From contig CAKRQV010000003.1 of NCBI GenBank assembly GCA_934394565.1, forward strand, positions 62,001 through 126,000: a stretch of DNA of 64,000 nucleotides, read 5' to 3'. Each line of letters opens with the position of its first letter. Positions within the stretch are counted from its first letter, which is position 1. Under the pieces are notes generated by a model. That model worked only from the letters and a program-made list of their open reading frames with translations. It made no database searches and was not told the DNA's origin. This stretch comes from an uncultured Lachnospiraceae bacterium. Its GTDB lineage: Bacteria; Bacillota; Clostridia; Lachnospirales; Lachnospiraceae. Below, piece by piece: positions 47,494-56,519 of the stretch. A program made the translations under genes and the position numbers.

Positions 47494-48348
47494 TCAGTCA
47501 AGATATCGCTTTGTTCTCAGATACTCAATGACTGATGTATAATGTTCCGGATTTGCCACAAACAGCGTACCCACATTTTTACCTGACATAATATCCTGGA
47601 TCACGCCCTGTCTGGCTGCATTGGCGATCACCATATCGGCACCCATGCCGCAGGCGATCAATGCAGCGGAAAGCTTTGTCGTCATGCCACCCGTTCCGAA
47701 ACTGGTATGGGAATCTCCCGCAGTCTGCAGGATTTCCTCTGTGATCTTTTCCACCAGAGGGATGGGCTTTGCTGTCGGATCTGTGTTCGGATCTGCCGTA
47801 TACAGAGCATCAATATCTGAGAGCAGGATCAGAAGATCCGCTCCGATCAGCCCGGTAACGACAGCAGACAGCCGGTCATTATCACCAAACTCGATCTCTT
47901 CCGTAGAAATCGTATCGTTTTCGTTTACGATAGGCACAACCCCCAGACGCAGCAGTTCATTAAATGTATTTTTTGCATTGGTGCTGTTTGGTTCATCCAG
48001 CACGGTATGTTTAGTCATCAGTACCTGGGATGCGATATGACCATACTCGGCAAACAGCCGCTGGTATACCATCATCAGTCTCGCCTGACCCACAGACGCA
48101 CAGGCCTGTTTTCTCGCCAGTTCCTGCGGACGTTTCTGCATGCCCAGTGCCTGTCTTCCGACTCCGATCGCACCGGAGGATACCAGCACCACCTCTTTGC
48201 CCTGGTTACACAGATCACAGATCACCCGGACCAGCCGCTCTATCTTGTCAAAGTTCAGATTGCCGCTTTCTTCATGAATCAGGGATGAAGAACCAATCTT
48301 TATCACAATACGCTTTTTGTCTTTCAGTTTTTCTCTCAAGTCTGTCAT
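47494..48348 (-). CDS. proB: Glutamate 5-kinase
   Basis: The 284-residue kinase phosphorylates glutamate, the first and feedback-controlled step of proline synthesis. 'KRIVIKIGSSSLIHEESGNLNFDKIERLVRVICDL', 'VLVSSGAIGVGRQALG', 'PIVNENDTISTEEIEFGDNDRLSAVVTGLIGADLLILLSDIDALYTADP' and 'FGTGGMTTKLSAA' are all present. It lacks the C-terminal PUA domain of longer ProB forms. ATG 48348 follows AGGAG; the longer frame to 48441 has no site. Confidence 0.95.
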   Translation of the reverse strand: MTDLREKLKDKKRIVIKIGSSSLIHEESGNLNFDKIERLVRVICDLCNQGKEVVLVSSGAIGVGRQALGMQKRPQELARKQACASVGQARLMMVYQRLFAEYGHIASQVLMTKHTVLDEPNSTNAKNTFNELLRLGVVPIVNENDTISTEEIEFGDNDRLSAVVTGLIGADLLILLSDIDALYTADPNTDPTAKPIPLVEKITEEILQTAGDSHTSFGTGGMTTKLSAALIACGMGADMVIANAARQGVIQDIMSGKNVGTLFVANPEHYTSVIEYLRTKRYLD

Positions 48349-48427
48349 ATGCGCTCCTGTGTCTGCCATACTGGCAGGTATTTTCTTTAATATGTACCCA
48401 TTATAGCATCTGCCTTTTATGAAAGAA

Positions 48428-48484
48428 ATACCCCTTTTCATGCCAGTTTGTCACCCATGATGCGCCTGACATGAAAAAGGGTAT
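48428..48484. terminator. Long-stem hairpin between DUF3786 gene and proB
   Basis: ATACCCCTTTTCATG with CAG pairs with CTG-CATGAAAAAGGGTAT around a loop. It lies between the DUF3786 stop and proB start, and probably ends the former's transcript. T-runs are weak on the minus strand. Confidence 0.55.
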
Positions 48485-48508
48485 GCTCTGTTTTTCTTAT
48501 CTGTTGCT

Positions 48509-49153
48509 TTACCGCATTGCCTTCTGTATAACAGATACTTTTTCCAGCAGTCTGGCCAGCAGATCGCCCTGTAGATAATAGGTCGTCTCAAAATTCAGAT
48601 ACCGCATAGTCTGGTCATCCCAGAGGATCCGGATCTGCGGGGCAAACTCATCGTCAGCCTCCCAGAACTGCAGCAGCACCGGGAAGAAAGGGAACACCGG
48701 AATCTGTGCTGTAACATCAGCGCCTGCCAGCGGTGATAAAATCTCGCCACCCAGTGCCAGACATACCGTTTTTAGCAGATCTGTCTTACCCGAAAAAGCA
48801 TCCGCATATTTCTGCGAAAAGACTTCTGCGCTCGGACTGGCTCCTGCTGCCGCAAAATTGGCCACCGGTGTCCATTTTCCACTAAGCGGTGGCAGTTTTT
48901 TTTCTGAACCGTGGCAGAGCATATCATAAATCGTCATAACTGTTTCATACGACCTGCATTCAACATATATGTCACTGTTTTTCTCATATACCGCTGCTGT
49001 TTCCCGATCGATTCGGCAGGGTGTACCGATATACGTCAGATAGATGTACTGTTCATCCATCTCCAGATGAAACTTCTCTGCCAGAAACTCCTGATCATAT
49101 TTCAGGAAATATTCCCGTCCGATATCCACCTGCTTATCATAATTTGAAACCAT
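48509..49153 (-). CDS. DUF3786 domain protein
   Basis: A 214-residue protein with 'EYFLKYDQEFLAEKFHLEMDEQYIYLTYIGTPCRIDRETAAVYE' and 'FPFFPVLLQFWEADDEFAPQIRILWDDQTMRYLNFETTYYLQGDLLARLLE', which are DUF3786 hallmarks. The domain is often linked to corrinoid or one-carbon proteins in anaerobes, but its function is not established. I prefer ATG 49153 (GAGAGGAAG upstream) over ATG 49186, which has no site. Confidence 0.8.
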   Translation of the reverse strand: MVSNYDKQVDIGREYFLKYDQEFLAEKFHLEMDEQYIYLTYIGTPCRIDRETAAVYEKNSDIYVECRSYETVMTIYDMLCHGSEKKLPPLSGKWTPVANFAAAGASPSAEVFSQKYADAFSGKTDLLKTVCLALGGEILSPLAGADVTAQIPVFPFFPVLLQFWEADDEFAPQIRILWDDQTMRYLNFETTYYLQGDLLARLLEKVSVIQKAMR

Positions 49154-49309
49154 CCGTTCATCTTCCTCTCTTCTATATGCGCCCATTATATAATTCCGTG
49201 ATTTTTTCTTGTATTATTTTTCAATGACTGTTTGGTCATATCTTTCCATCTGCAACAGCCACCATCAAATCATCCCTTTCCGATACCTGCAGCAGATACC
49301 ACAGGACAA

Positions 49310-49963
49310 TTACTTATTTCTCCCCGATATTCTCGGCAGATTCCACCGGTAACGCACCGCCAGATACCGGATCAGGATCACACTTAATGAACCGATCACC
49401 AATGCCGGAAGCTCCCCGAAGCCACGGTACAGCCAGACACAAAGCACTGCCCCTGCGATTGATGCACAGGCATACACATGCCGCACAAAAATATACGGCG
49501 GTACCTCCGCCATCACATCCCGCAAAAGTCCTCCGCCAACACCTGTCAATGTACCGAGAAAAGCCAACAGGAATGTATTGTCCATATAGCCGGCAGCCAC
49601 ACCGGCTTTGACACCAAATACCGTAAAAATACCAAGCCCGATCGTATCCATCACCAACATGACCAGATCATAATACACTCTCACTCTGCCTTCAAAAAAC
49701 TCCTGTTTAAAATAAAAGATCAGAAATACAAGCAGCGATGTAGCAGCAGCCACGGCCACATACTTCGGATCTTTTAAAGCCGCCGGAATCTGTCCAAGGA
49801 TCACATCCCGCATCATACCGCCACCGACAGCTGTACAGACCCCCAACACACAGACCCCAAAAAGGTCCATCTTCTGTCGGATTGCCACGATGGCACCGGA
49901 TGCCGCAAACGCAATCGTCCCCGCCAGATCCATCAATAAAAAAATGAGAGACTGTATATCCAT
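49310..49963 (-). CDS. TRIC-type / UPF0126 membrane protein
   Basis: A 217-residue membrane protein made of two similar halves, each with a Gly-rich motif: 'FGVCVLGVCTAVGGGMMRDVILGQIP' and 'LLAFLGTLTGVGGGLLRDVMAEVPP'. This duplicated 'GGG..RD' layout is the prokaryotic trimeric intracellular cation channel family (UPF0126). It may pass K+ or small solutes such as glycine. It is a single-gene unit. Confidence 0.9.
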   Translation of the reverse strand: MDIQSLIFLLMDLAGTIAFAASGAIVAIRQKMDLFGVCVLGVCTAVGGGMMRDVILGQIPAALKDPKYVAVAAATSLLVFLIFYFKQEFFEGRVRVYYDLVMLVMDTIGLGIFTVFGVKAGVAAGYMDNTFLLAFLGTLTGVGGGLLRDVMAEVPPYIFVRHVYACASIAGAVLCVWLYRGFGELPALVIGSLSVILIRYLAVRYRWNLPRISGRNK

Positions 49964-50105
49964 GCATACCTCCCGTTTTGCTTATACTTCATATGTTATT
50001 ATTTAAAATTCAGACTTTCTCTATGATACCACGAAAGCATCTCCATCACAAGAGAATGAGCCCCATAATACCTAAAATAATACCTAAAGCATCTCCTTTG
50101 TCCGC

Positions 50106-50151
50106 ATAAAAAAATGATTCTGACCAGACATAGCCCGAATCATTTTTTTAT
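50106..50151 (-). terminator. Terminator after the glycyl-radical activase gene
   Basis: AAAAAAATGATTC pairs with GAATCATTTTTTT across an 18-base loop. It lies 17 bases past the activase stop and is followed by T-runs on both strands. Confidence 0.85.
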
Positions 50152-50167
50152 GCAGATACCCTCAGTG

Positions 50168-51103
50168 TCATCCTCCAATCTGCGTCGTCAGCCCATAGCT
50201 TTCCACAATTTTCTTCAGATGCTGCATATGCTCTTCCGAAGGAATCTCCACGCTCATGTCCATTTTATGTCCTAAGCTTTCGTTTTTAGACTCTCCCAGC
50301 CGATGGTATGGAAGCAGGCAGACTCTTACATCTTTGCCCAGATTTTCCCTGACAAAAGCTGCCATGGCCTTTATATTTTCATCACTGTCATTATGCTGAG
50401 GTATCACAGGCACACGAATCCACACCGGTACATGAAGATCGTTGTAAATATGCTGGATATTTGCCAGAATGATATCATTTGGCACACCAGTGTATTCTTT
50501 GTGTTTTGCAGAATCCATATGTTTTATATCGCACAGTGCCAGATCTACATGACGGTAAACTCTGTCCACAACCTCACGGGAAGCAAATACGCTGCTTTCT
50601 ACTGCCGTTTTGATTTTCTCTTCATGGGCAGCCATCAGCAGATTTTCCGTAAAATCCGGGCAGAACAGGCATTCACCTCCGCTGATTGTCATACCACCTC
50701 CGGAGGCATCCATGAACAGTTTGTCTTTCTTGACTTTTTTAATAACTTCTTCTACCGTTGTCTTCTTACCGGCAAGTTCGCGGGCTTCAGCCTTACACAC
50801 CTCTGCACATCTGCCACAGTCCACACAAAGCGCCCGATCTGTTATTGCTTTATATACTCCCTCTTGTTCTGTAATCGTAACCGCATGTTTCAGACAGATC
50901 TCCACACATTTACCGCAGGCCGTACATTTATCTCTGTAAAACATCAGCTGAGGTTTTCGTTCATTAGATTCCGGATTTGCGCACCATGTGCAATGTAAAG
51001 GACACCCCTTGACAAAAACCGTCACACGGATTCCCGGACCATCGTGTATACAATAGGTCTGGATATTAAATACTGTTGTTGAAATACTTCTGTCTGCTGC
51101 CAT
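50168..51103 (-). CDS. Glycyl radical enzyme activating enzyme (radical SAM)
   Basis: A 311-residue activase from ATG 51103 (AAGGAAAGG upstream). 'CIHDGPGIRVTVFVKGCPLHCTWCANPES' holds the radical SAM cluster CPLHCTWC (C-x3-C-x2-C). Two ferredoxin-type clusters follow (CTACGKCVEIC and CVDCGRCAEVC), as in activases of glycerol dehydratase, HPAD and related enzymes. 'GGGMTISGGECLF' binds SAM. It installs the glycyl radical on the enzyme encoded divergently from 51387. Confidence 0.95.
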   Translation of the reverse strand: MAADRSISTTVFNIQTYCIHDGPGIRVTVFVKGCPLHCTWCANPESNERKPQLMFYRDKCTACGKCVEICLKHAVTITEQEGVYKAITDRALCVDCGRCAEVCKAEARELAGKKTTVEEVIKKVKKDKLFMDASGGGMTISGGECLFCPDFTENLLMAAHEEKIKTAVESSVFASREVVDRVYRHVDLALCDIKHMDSAKHKEYTGVPNDIILANIQHIYNDLHVPVWIRVPVIPQHNDSDENIKAMAAFVRENLGKDVRVCLLPYHRLGESKNESLGHKMDMSVEIPSEEHMQHLKKIVESYGLTTQIGG

Positions 51104-51311
51104 ATTTTTACCTTTCCTTATTAACATTCTTGCCATTATGCGGGATTATATATTCTGTACCATTCCCCACGTTTTCTGTTTTTTTTATAACACCTATCCT
51201 TTTCTATGTTAACAAATTAATGCCATCTGTTTTTTATCGTGGCATCGCGCACATGTTTTTTTACCGCCTCTGTGCACAACCACCAGACTCTTTTGTTTTT
51301 TTGGGTTTCTC

Positions 51312-51359
51312 TTGTTCAGATATTTACTCTCACCTATAATAATAACAGTTATTATTATA
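51312..51359 (+). promoter_or_regulatory. Glycyl radical enzyme promoter with overlapping operator
   Basis: TTGTTC (51312-51317), 17 bases, TATAAT (51335-51340). The -10 box opens a perfect inverted repeat TATAATAATAAC-A-GTTATTATTATA (51335-51359), so a bound regulator would cover the start site. The rest of the 283-base divergent gap (51104-51386) has no gene. Confidence 0.75.
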
Positions 51360-51386
51360 AAACAATTTTTAAACAGGAGGATATAT

Positions 51387-53801
51387 ATGAGAGAACGAAT
51401 CAAAAAGATGAGGGACATCGCCACCACATCCCCCATCGTCATTGGTCTTGAAAAGCTTCGTATTGCCGCAGACACGCTGGAGGAAGCCCGCAATCTGCCG
51501 CGCGTTACCTATCGTTCCATGCTGCATGCCAACTACTACCGCCGTCTGCCGATCGCCATTCCGGACTATGACATGATCTGCGGCACGGGTGCCAGCCATA
51601 CCAACGGTGTGGAGCTGGACTATGAAATGGGTGTCTGGAGCAAGGCGGAACTGGATCACCTGTTTGAAGAGACAGGGGATATGTACTATATCAGTCCGGA
51701 GGATGAAGCAGAGCTGGAAGTTCTGAAGGACAGGCTCAATGTACTGGCCAAAAATTACCGTGTCTGCGACTATCTTGCAGAACTGACCTGGGATAATCCG
51801 AGAATGAACGACTTTATCCGTTCCGGTGTTACGATGCCGATCTGGAAAGACAGAAACTCCGGTGCCACCAACGGTATCGGCCAGACCGGTGTCGGCCTCG
51901 GTCCCGGCTTTGTTTTAAAATGTGTAGAATACGAACGTATTCTTAACGAAGGTGCCCGTGCGATCATCGATGAGGCAAAAGCCTGCCTTGCCAATGAACA
52001 TATCATCACGGATGCCGACATGGAAAAACATAACTACTGGGAAGGTGTTGTACGTGTATTTGAAGGTTTCATCTGCTATGCCAACCGCCACGCCGATCTG
52101 GCAGAAAAAATGGCCGCAGAGTGTACCGATGAAACCCGAAAAAAAGAACTTCTTCTGATGGCAGCCACCTGTCGCCGTGTACCGGAATTCCCTGCCCGCA
52201 ACTTCTATGAAGCCGTACAGGCTTTCTGGTTTACGTTTCTTTCCGTAGCATCCAATACCATGAGTGCCGGCCGTCCGGATCAGTATCTGTATCCGTTCTA
52301 TAAGAAAGATAAAGAAGCCGGTATTCTGACAGACGAGGACGCTCTGGAACTGCTGGAAATGATCAAAGTTAAAACCACAACGTTCCACACAGCCCGTGGC
52401 GGTCTTGGCCGAGGCAGGCACTCCGGTGATGCCCGCTGGCTGAACTTTGTCATCGGCGGCTGCGATGAAAACGGAAATGATGCTTCCAATGAACTGACAC
52501 TGCTGTTTATCCAGGCAGCCAAAGAGATCAACACACCGCACCACACGATTACACTTCGTGTCGGTGATTACACTCCGATTGACGTCGTAAAGGCTGGTGT
52601 GGACTGCGTGGCCGGTGGCAGTGGCATGCCTGCTTTCGTCAGTGATAACAGCTACATTAATTTCTGGACAGATCTCGGCTACAGCCTGGAAGATGCGAGA
52701 AATTTTGCGATCTGCGGCTGTCTGGATGCCGTTATTCCGGGTAAAGCCCGGACGATGGGCGTTATTTTCTATAACCAGTGTCAGGTCTTATCCGCTTACC
52801 TGCACGAAGGGTATATGGATACACTAGGCAAAAAATACGGTCCGGAGCCAAAGAGCGTATTTGCCTGCAAGAGTTTCGAAGAATTCTGTGAGGGCTACTA
52901 CGAATACCAGAACTGGTTTACCGCCATGGTCAATGAACGCTCAGCCATCGACAGCGTGATCAAAATGAATTACCTCGTTGATGTATTCCCGTCTGCGCTG
53001 ATGCATGACGGTGTTACCTGCGGTGAGCCGTACGAAAAACGTGTCTTCAAGCCGTTTGATACCGGCAGCACGATCATGGCCGTTGGCGGCATCAATGCCG
53101 TAAATGCACTGGCTGCCATTAAGAAGCTTGTCTTTGATGAGAAGAAATATACGATGGAGCAGATTGTCGCCGCTCTGGATGCCAACTTCGAAGGCTACGA
53201 AGAGATGCGTGAGGAAATGAAAAAAGCTCCGAAATACGGTAATGACGATGAATATGCAGATACAATCGCCGCTGACTGGTATCATCATTATGCTGAACAG
53301 GTTAAAAGCTGTCCAAGCAGCTGGGGCTCCACCTCTATTCCAAGTGGTATCTCCATCAGTGCACACCAGCCCTGTGGTAAATGCGTTCCGGCAACCGCCG
53401 ACGGGCGTGGTGCCCATGAGATTCTTGCAGATGGCATGATCAGTCCAGCACAGGGTACGGACATCAACGGACCTCTTGCTGTCTTTAATTCCGGCCGTAA
53501 GATCGAACAGGATGAATTTTCAGCCACTCTGCTGAACATGAAGTTCAATCCGGACATTCTGAAAACAGATGATGACAAAGCCAAGCTTGCCATGGCCATC
53601 AAGGCTTACCTCACCAATGGCGGCAAACAGGTACAGATGAGCGTTGTCAGTCGTGAGACACTGATCGACGCCCAGAATGATCCGCAGTCCCACCGCAATG
53701 TCATTGTCCGTGTTGCCGGTTACAGTGCATATTTCGTCACCCTGACACACATGATGCAGGACGAGATCATTGCCCGTACCCAGAACGACCATATCAGTTA
53801 A
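51387..53801 (+). CDS. Glycyl radical enzyme of unknown substrate (PFL/dehydratase-decarboxylase type)
   Basis: An 804-residue glycyl radical enzyme; ATG 51387 lies six bases after AGGAGG. The radical loop near the C-terminus is RVAGYSAYF, with the radical-bearing Gly778. The active-site loop reads ICGCLDAV: the thiyl Cys is C445 and the usual Glu of GCVE is Asp447, with another Cys at 443. 'GGLGRGRHSGDARWLNFVIGGCD' and 'VAGGSGMPAFVSDNSYINFWTDLGYSLEDARNFA' are family features. It does not match PFL (no CC pair). Neighbouring CoA and Etf genes suggest a step in enoate or aromatic acid breakdown. Confidence 0.93.
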   Translation: MRERIKKMRDIATTSPIVIGLEKLRIAADTLEEARNLPRVTYRSMLHANYYRRLPIAIPDYDMICGTGASHTNGVELDYEMGVWSKAELDHLFEETGDMYYISPEDEAELEVLKDRLNVLAKNYRVCDYLAELTWDNPRMNDFIRSGVTMPIWKDRNSGATNGIGQTGVGLGPGFVLKCVEYERILNEGARAIIDEAKACLANEHIITDADMEKHNYWEGVVRVFEGFICYANRHADLAEKMAAECTDETRKKELLLMAATCRRVPEFPARNFYEAVQAFWFTFLSVASNTMSAGRPDQYLYPFYKKDKEAGILTDEDALELLEMIKVKTTTFHTARGGLGRGRHSGDARWLNFVIGGCDENGNDASNELTLLFIQAAKEINTPHHTITLRVGDYTPIDVVKAGVDCVAGGSGMPAFVSDNSYINFWTDLGYSLEDARNFAICGCLDAVIPGKARTMGVIFYNQCQVLSAYLHEGYMDTLGKKYGPEPKSVFACKSFEEFCEGYYEYQNWFTAMVNERSAIDSVIKMNYLVDVFPSALMHDGVTCGEPYEKRVFKPFDTGSTIMAVGGINAVNALAAIKKLVFDEKKYTMEQIVAALDANFEGYEEMREEMKKAPKYGNDDEYADTIAADWYHHYAEQVKSCPSSWGSTSIPSGISISAHQPCGKCVPATADGRGAHEILADGMISPAQGTDINGPLAVFNSGRKIEQDEFSATLLNMKFNPDILKTDDDKAKLAMAIKAYLTNGGKQVQMSVVSRETLIDAQNDPQSHRNVIVRVAGYSAYFVTLTHMMQDEIIARTQNDHIS

Positions 53802-53880
53802 TCCTGATCCACGATATATTCCTTAAGATACAGGCAGACATCCTGTACCGTAAGAGATTATATACTCCTTTTCCTTGTGA

Positions 53881-53916
53881 ACAGCCGCAGATTTACCAGG
53901 TCTGCGGCTGTTTTTA
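53881..53916 (+). terminator. Terminator of the glycyl radical enzyme gene
   Basis: ACAGCCGCAGA pairs with TCTGCGGCTGT across ATTTACCAGG-type loop bases, followed by TTTTATT. About 80 bases after the stop. The remaining gap to 54136 holds the next promoter only. Confidence 0.85.
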
Positions 53917-54069
53917 TTGTCTTGGCATATAAAAGACAGTTCCGGTGGAAAGGCTTTTATTATACTGTACTCTGTTGTTTTTTACCTTTTAACAGTTATG
54001 CGCACTGCATAATGAGAAAAGCCAAAATGTGCGGTGCGCATATGTTGTATCTGACACATTGAAAATCCG

Positions 54070-54098
54070 TTGTTTACCGCCGTTTTCCCCCGTATACT
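54070..54098 (+). promoter_or_regulatory. Promoter of the first URO-D-like gene
   Basis: TTGTTT (54070-54075), a 17-base GC-rich spacer, TATACT (54093-54098), 38 bases before the start codon, with AAGGAGG as ribosome site. Confidence 0.75.
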
Positions 54099-54136
54099 AT
54101 AGGTAGATAAAGAGAAACGGCAAGGAGGAAACACCA

Positions 54137-55213
54137 ATGAAATTTAACGAAAAAGAAATGATTCCTGTGGGACAGTGGTCGCCAGAACTGATCGCCGCAG
54201 AGTCAATTCCGCAGTATAACACACCGCTTACAGCCAAAGAAAATTATTACCGCATGTTCAATAAAGACGGAGAACACTGCCAGTGGATCCCAGCGCACTG
54301 TGACTGTATCACCTTTAATCCGATCATTATCCCGGACTGCAGCGCCAGAGCCATGGTGAGTGAAGTCATCAAATTAAAGCCGGGCGAAGAAGGCGGTCTG
54401 GACATGTTTGGCATGGACTGGGAATATGAGCCGCAGGTCGGCGGTTCCATGGTAAAACAGGGTCTGATGCTGTTTGATGATGCCAACGACTGGAAGGAAA
54501 AGGTTGTCTTCCCCAATATTGACGAATGGGACTGGCAGGGATGTGCCGACAGAAACAGGGGCATCTATTTTGACACAGACCGTGTGACAGAATATGTGCA
54601 GTTTACCGGTATGTTTGAGCGTCTGATCTCCTTTATGACCATGCAGAACGCCCTGGTGGCCCTGATGGACGAGGATCAGCAGGACGCTGTCAAAGAGCTG
54701 TTCGACAAGCTGGCAGACTTCTATGATGATCTGATCGACCATCTGCACAGATATTTCCATATTGACATGTTCCAGTTCCATGACGACTGGGGTTCCCAGA
54801 GAGGACCGCTGATCGGACCGGATACCCTGCGGGAAATGGTTGCCCCCTACGTCAAACGTGTCGTAGACAGCTGCCACAGGAGAGGTATCATTTTTGACTT
54901 CCACAGCTGCGGAAAAAATCAGGATCTCGTACCAATCATGATCGAGTGCGGTATGGATCAGTGGGGCGGACAGGCTATCAACGATTTTGATTACATCTAC
55001 GAAACCTACGGCGACAAGATTGCCATCGGTATCACACCGTATGACTGCCGTACCGAAAGAAACCCGGAAAAAGCCAGAGAGCTGGCAAAGAAATTTGCCG
55101 CCGATTACTGTCCGGATTTCAACCAAAAGCCATTCTTCGCCGTTATGCGCCGTGCGATTCCAGAGTACAGAGAAGAGCTGTACCGCCAGAGCCGTATCCT
55201 GATGGGCGAATAA
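54137..55213 (+). CDS. URO-D-fold methyltransferase/decarboxylase-like protein 1
   Basis: A 358-residue member of the uroporphyrinogen decarboxylase superfamily. 'FQFHDDWGSQRGPLIGPDTLREMVAPYVKRVVDSCHRRGIIFDFHSCGKNQDL' includes an HSCGK segment, which matches the H-x-C zinc ligands of MtaA/MtbA-type corrinoid methyltransferases, together with an Asp-Trp-Gly loop. No corrinoid protein is encoded nearby, so a methyl-transfer role is uncertain. True HemE is unlikely, as no haem genes are present. It forms a single-gene unit between two terminators in the catabolic island. Confidence 0.85.
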   Translation: MKFNEKEMIPVGQWSPELIAAESIPQYNTPLTAKENYYRMFNKDGEHCQWIPAHCDCITFNPIIIPDCSARAMVSEVIKLKPGEEGGLDMFGMDWEYEPQVGGSMVKQGLMLFDDANDWKEKVVFPNIDEWDWQGCADRNRGIYFDTDRVTEYVQFTGMFERLISFMTMQNALVALMDEDQQDAVKELFDKLADFYDDLIDHLHRYFHIDMFQFHDDWGSQRGPLIGPDTLREMVAPYVKRVVDSCHRRGIIFDFHSCGKNQDLVPIMIECGMDQWGGQAINDFDYIYETYGDKIAIGITPYDCRTERNPEKARELAKKFAADYCPDFNQKPFFAVMRRAIPEYREELYRQSRILMGE

Positions 55214-55245
55214 TGCCCGTCATTTGCAGGGTGCTTTCATTATTG

Positions 55246-55288
55246 AAAAAACGGCTTCCGACACATGCTGCCGGAAGCCGTTTTTTTT
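55246..55288. terminator. Bidirectional terminator between URO-D-like 1 and etfA
   Basis: AAAAAACGGCTTCCG pairs with CGGAAGCCGTTTTTTTT. It serves both convergent transcripts. Confidence 0.9.
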
Positions 55289-55314
55289 GTTTTCTCTATG
55301 GAGTTTATAAACTT

Positions 55315-56499
55315 TTATGCATCCAGTGCTGCGATCAGCTCCGGAATCACTTTATGCAGATCACCTACCATGCCATAGTCAGCCACCTCGAAGATCGGTG
55401 CAGCTTCATTGTTGTTGATAGCGATGATGTAATCGGAATCCTGCATACCGGCGATGTGCTGGATTGCACCGGAGATACCACAGGCGATATAGATCTGCGG
55501 TTTAACTGTCGTACCGGTCTGTCCGACCTGACGGGACTTGTCGATCCATCCTGCGTCTACTGCGGCACGGGATGCTGCAACGATACCACCCAGCTTTTCA
55601 GCCAGCTCTTCGAGCAGCTTGAAGCCCTCTGCACTGCCGACACCCATACCACCGGCAACGATGACCTTGGCATCTGTCAGGGAAACAGCATCTTTAGCTG
55701 TCTTTACGATCTCCAGTACCTTTGTACGGATATCACCCTCAGCGAAGGAAACATTCAGCTTCACGATCTCGCCCTGTTTTCCTGTCTGCGGATTTTCCAG
55801 CTTTTTCATAACACCCGGACGTACTGTAGACATCTGCGGACGATGGTGCGGACACATGATCGTAGCCATCAGATTACCACCAAAAGCCGGACGTGTCATA
55901 CGGAACTGTCTGTCCTCTGCCGGAAGCTCCAGCTGTGTACAGTCTGCTGTCAGACCTGTACCGGATTTTACAGCCAGGGCCGGTCCCAGATCACGGCCGA
56001 TATGGGTAGCACCGTACATAACGATCTCCGGTTTGTACATCTTGATGGCTTCATCGATGACTTTTGCATAACCGTCTGTTGTGTAGTTTTTCAGTTCCGG
56101 TGCATCTGCCAGATATACTTTATCTGCACCGTAAGCAAACAGATCTGCGCACAGACCTTCCACATTCTCACCACAGAGAACGGCGGAAACCTCTGTACCA
56201 ACACCGTCTGCCAGCTTTCTGGCCTCTCCCAGAAGCTCTAATACAACCGGCATCAGCTTGCCGTCACGCTGCTCGGCAAATACCCAGATACCGCTGTACT
56301 GTGTGATATCCACACCGTTTCCCTTGCCTTCGATCTTTTCGATGGCATCAAACGGACATACTTCTGCGCACTGTCCGCATCCTGTACAGGAACTTCCGAT
56401 AGAAGCGATCTTACCGTCCATGGTAATGGCCTCGAACGGACAGTTTTTCATACATTTTTTACAACCTTTACATTTATCTGCAATAACCTTAACTGCCAT
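55315..56499 (-). CDS. etfA: Electron transfer flavoprotein alpha subunit with N-terminal ferredoxin domain (CarE-like)
   Basis: The 394-residue protein starts with two [4Fe-4S] motifs, CKGCKKCMKNCP (residues 10-21) and CTGCGQCAEVCP (38-49), followed by an EtfA. The FAD-binding segment near the C-terminus, 'GGMGVGSAEGFKLLEELAEKLGG' to 'GQTGTTVKPQIYIACGISGAIQH', is complete. The ferredoxin extension is that of CarE in the caffeyl-CoA reductase-Etf of Acetobacterium woodii, which bifurcates electrons from NADH to ferredoxin and an enoyl-CoA. It is the last gene of the five-gene operon. Confidence 0.93.
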   Translation of the reverse strand: MAVKVIADKCKGCKKCMKNCPFEAITMDGKIASIGSSCTGCGQCAEVCPFDAIEKIEGKGNGVDITQYSGIWVFAEQRDGKLMPVVLELLGEARKLADGVGTEVSAVLCGENVEGLCADLFAYGADKVYLADAPELKNYTTDGYAKVIDEAIKMYKPEIVMYGATHIGRDLGPALAVKSGTGLTADCTQLELPAEDRQFRMTRPAFGGNLMATIMCPHHRPQMSTVRPGVMKKLENPQTGKQGEIVKLNVSFAEGDIRTKVLEIVKTAKDAVSLTDAKVIVAGGMGVGSAEGFKLLEELAEKLGGIVAASRAAVDAGWIDKSRQVGQTGTTVKPQIYIACGISGAIQHIAGMQDSDYIIAINNNEAAPIFEVADYGMVGDLHKVIPELIAALDA

Positions 56500-56519
56500 T
56501 GTTCTTCTCCCTTCTACCC

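Noticed and set aside
51387..53801. Pyruvate formate-lyase
   Set aside because: PFL has a Cys-Cys pair at the active site; this protein has CGCLD and a dehydratase/decarboxylase-type layout, with a three-cluster activase.
54137..55213. Haem biosynthesis gene hemE
   Set aside because: The fold is URO-D but an HSCGK metal motif and the catabolic neighbourhood point away from uroporphyrinogen decarboxylation; no other haem genes are near.
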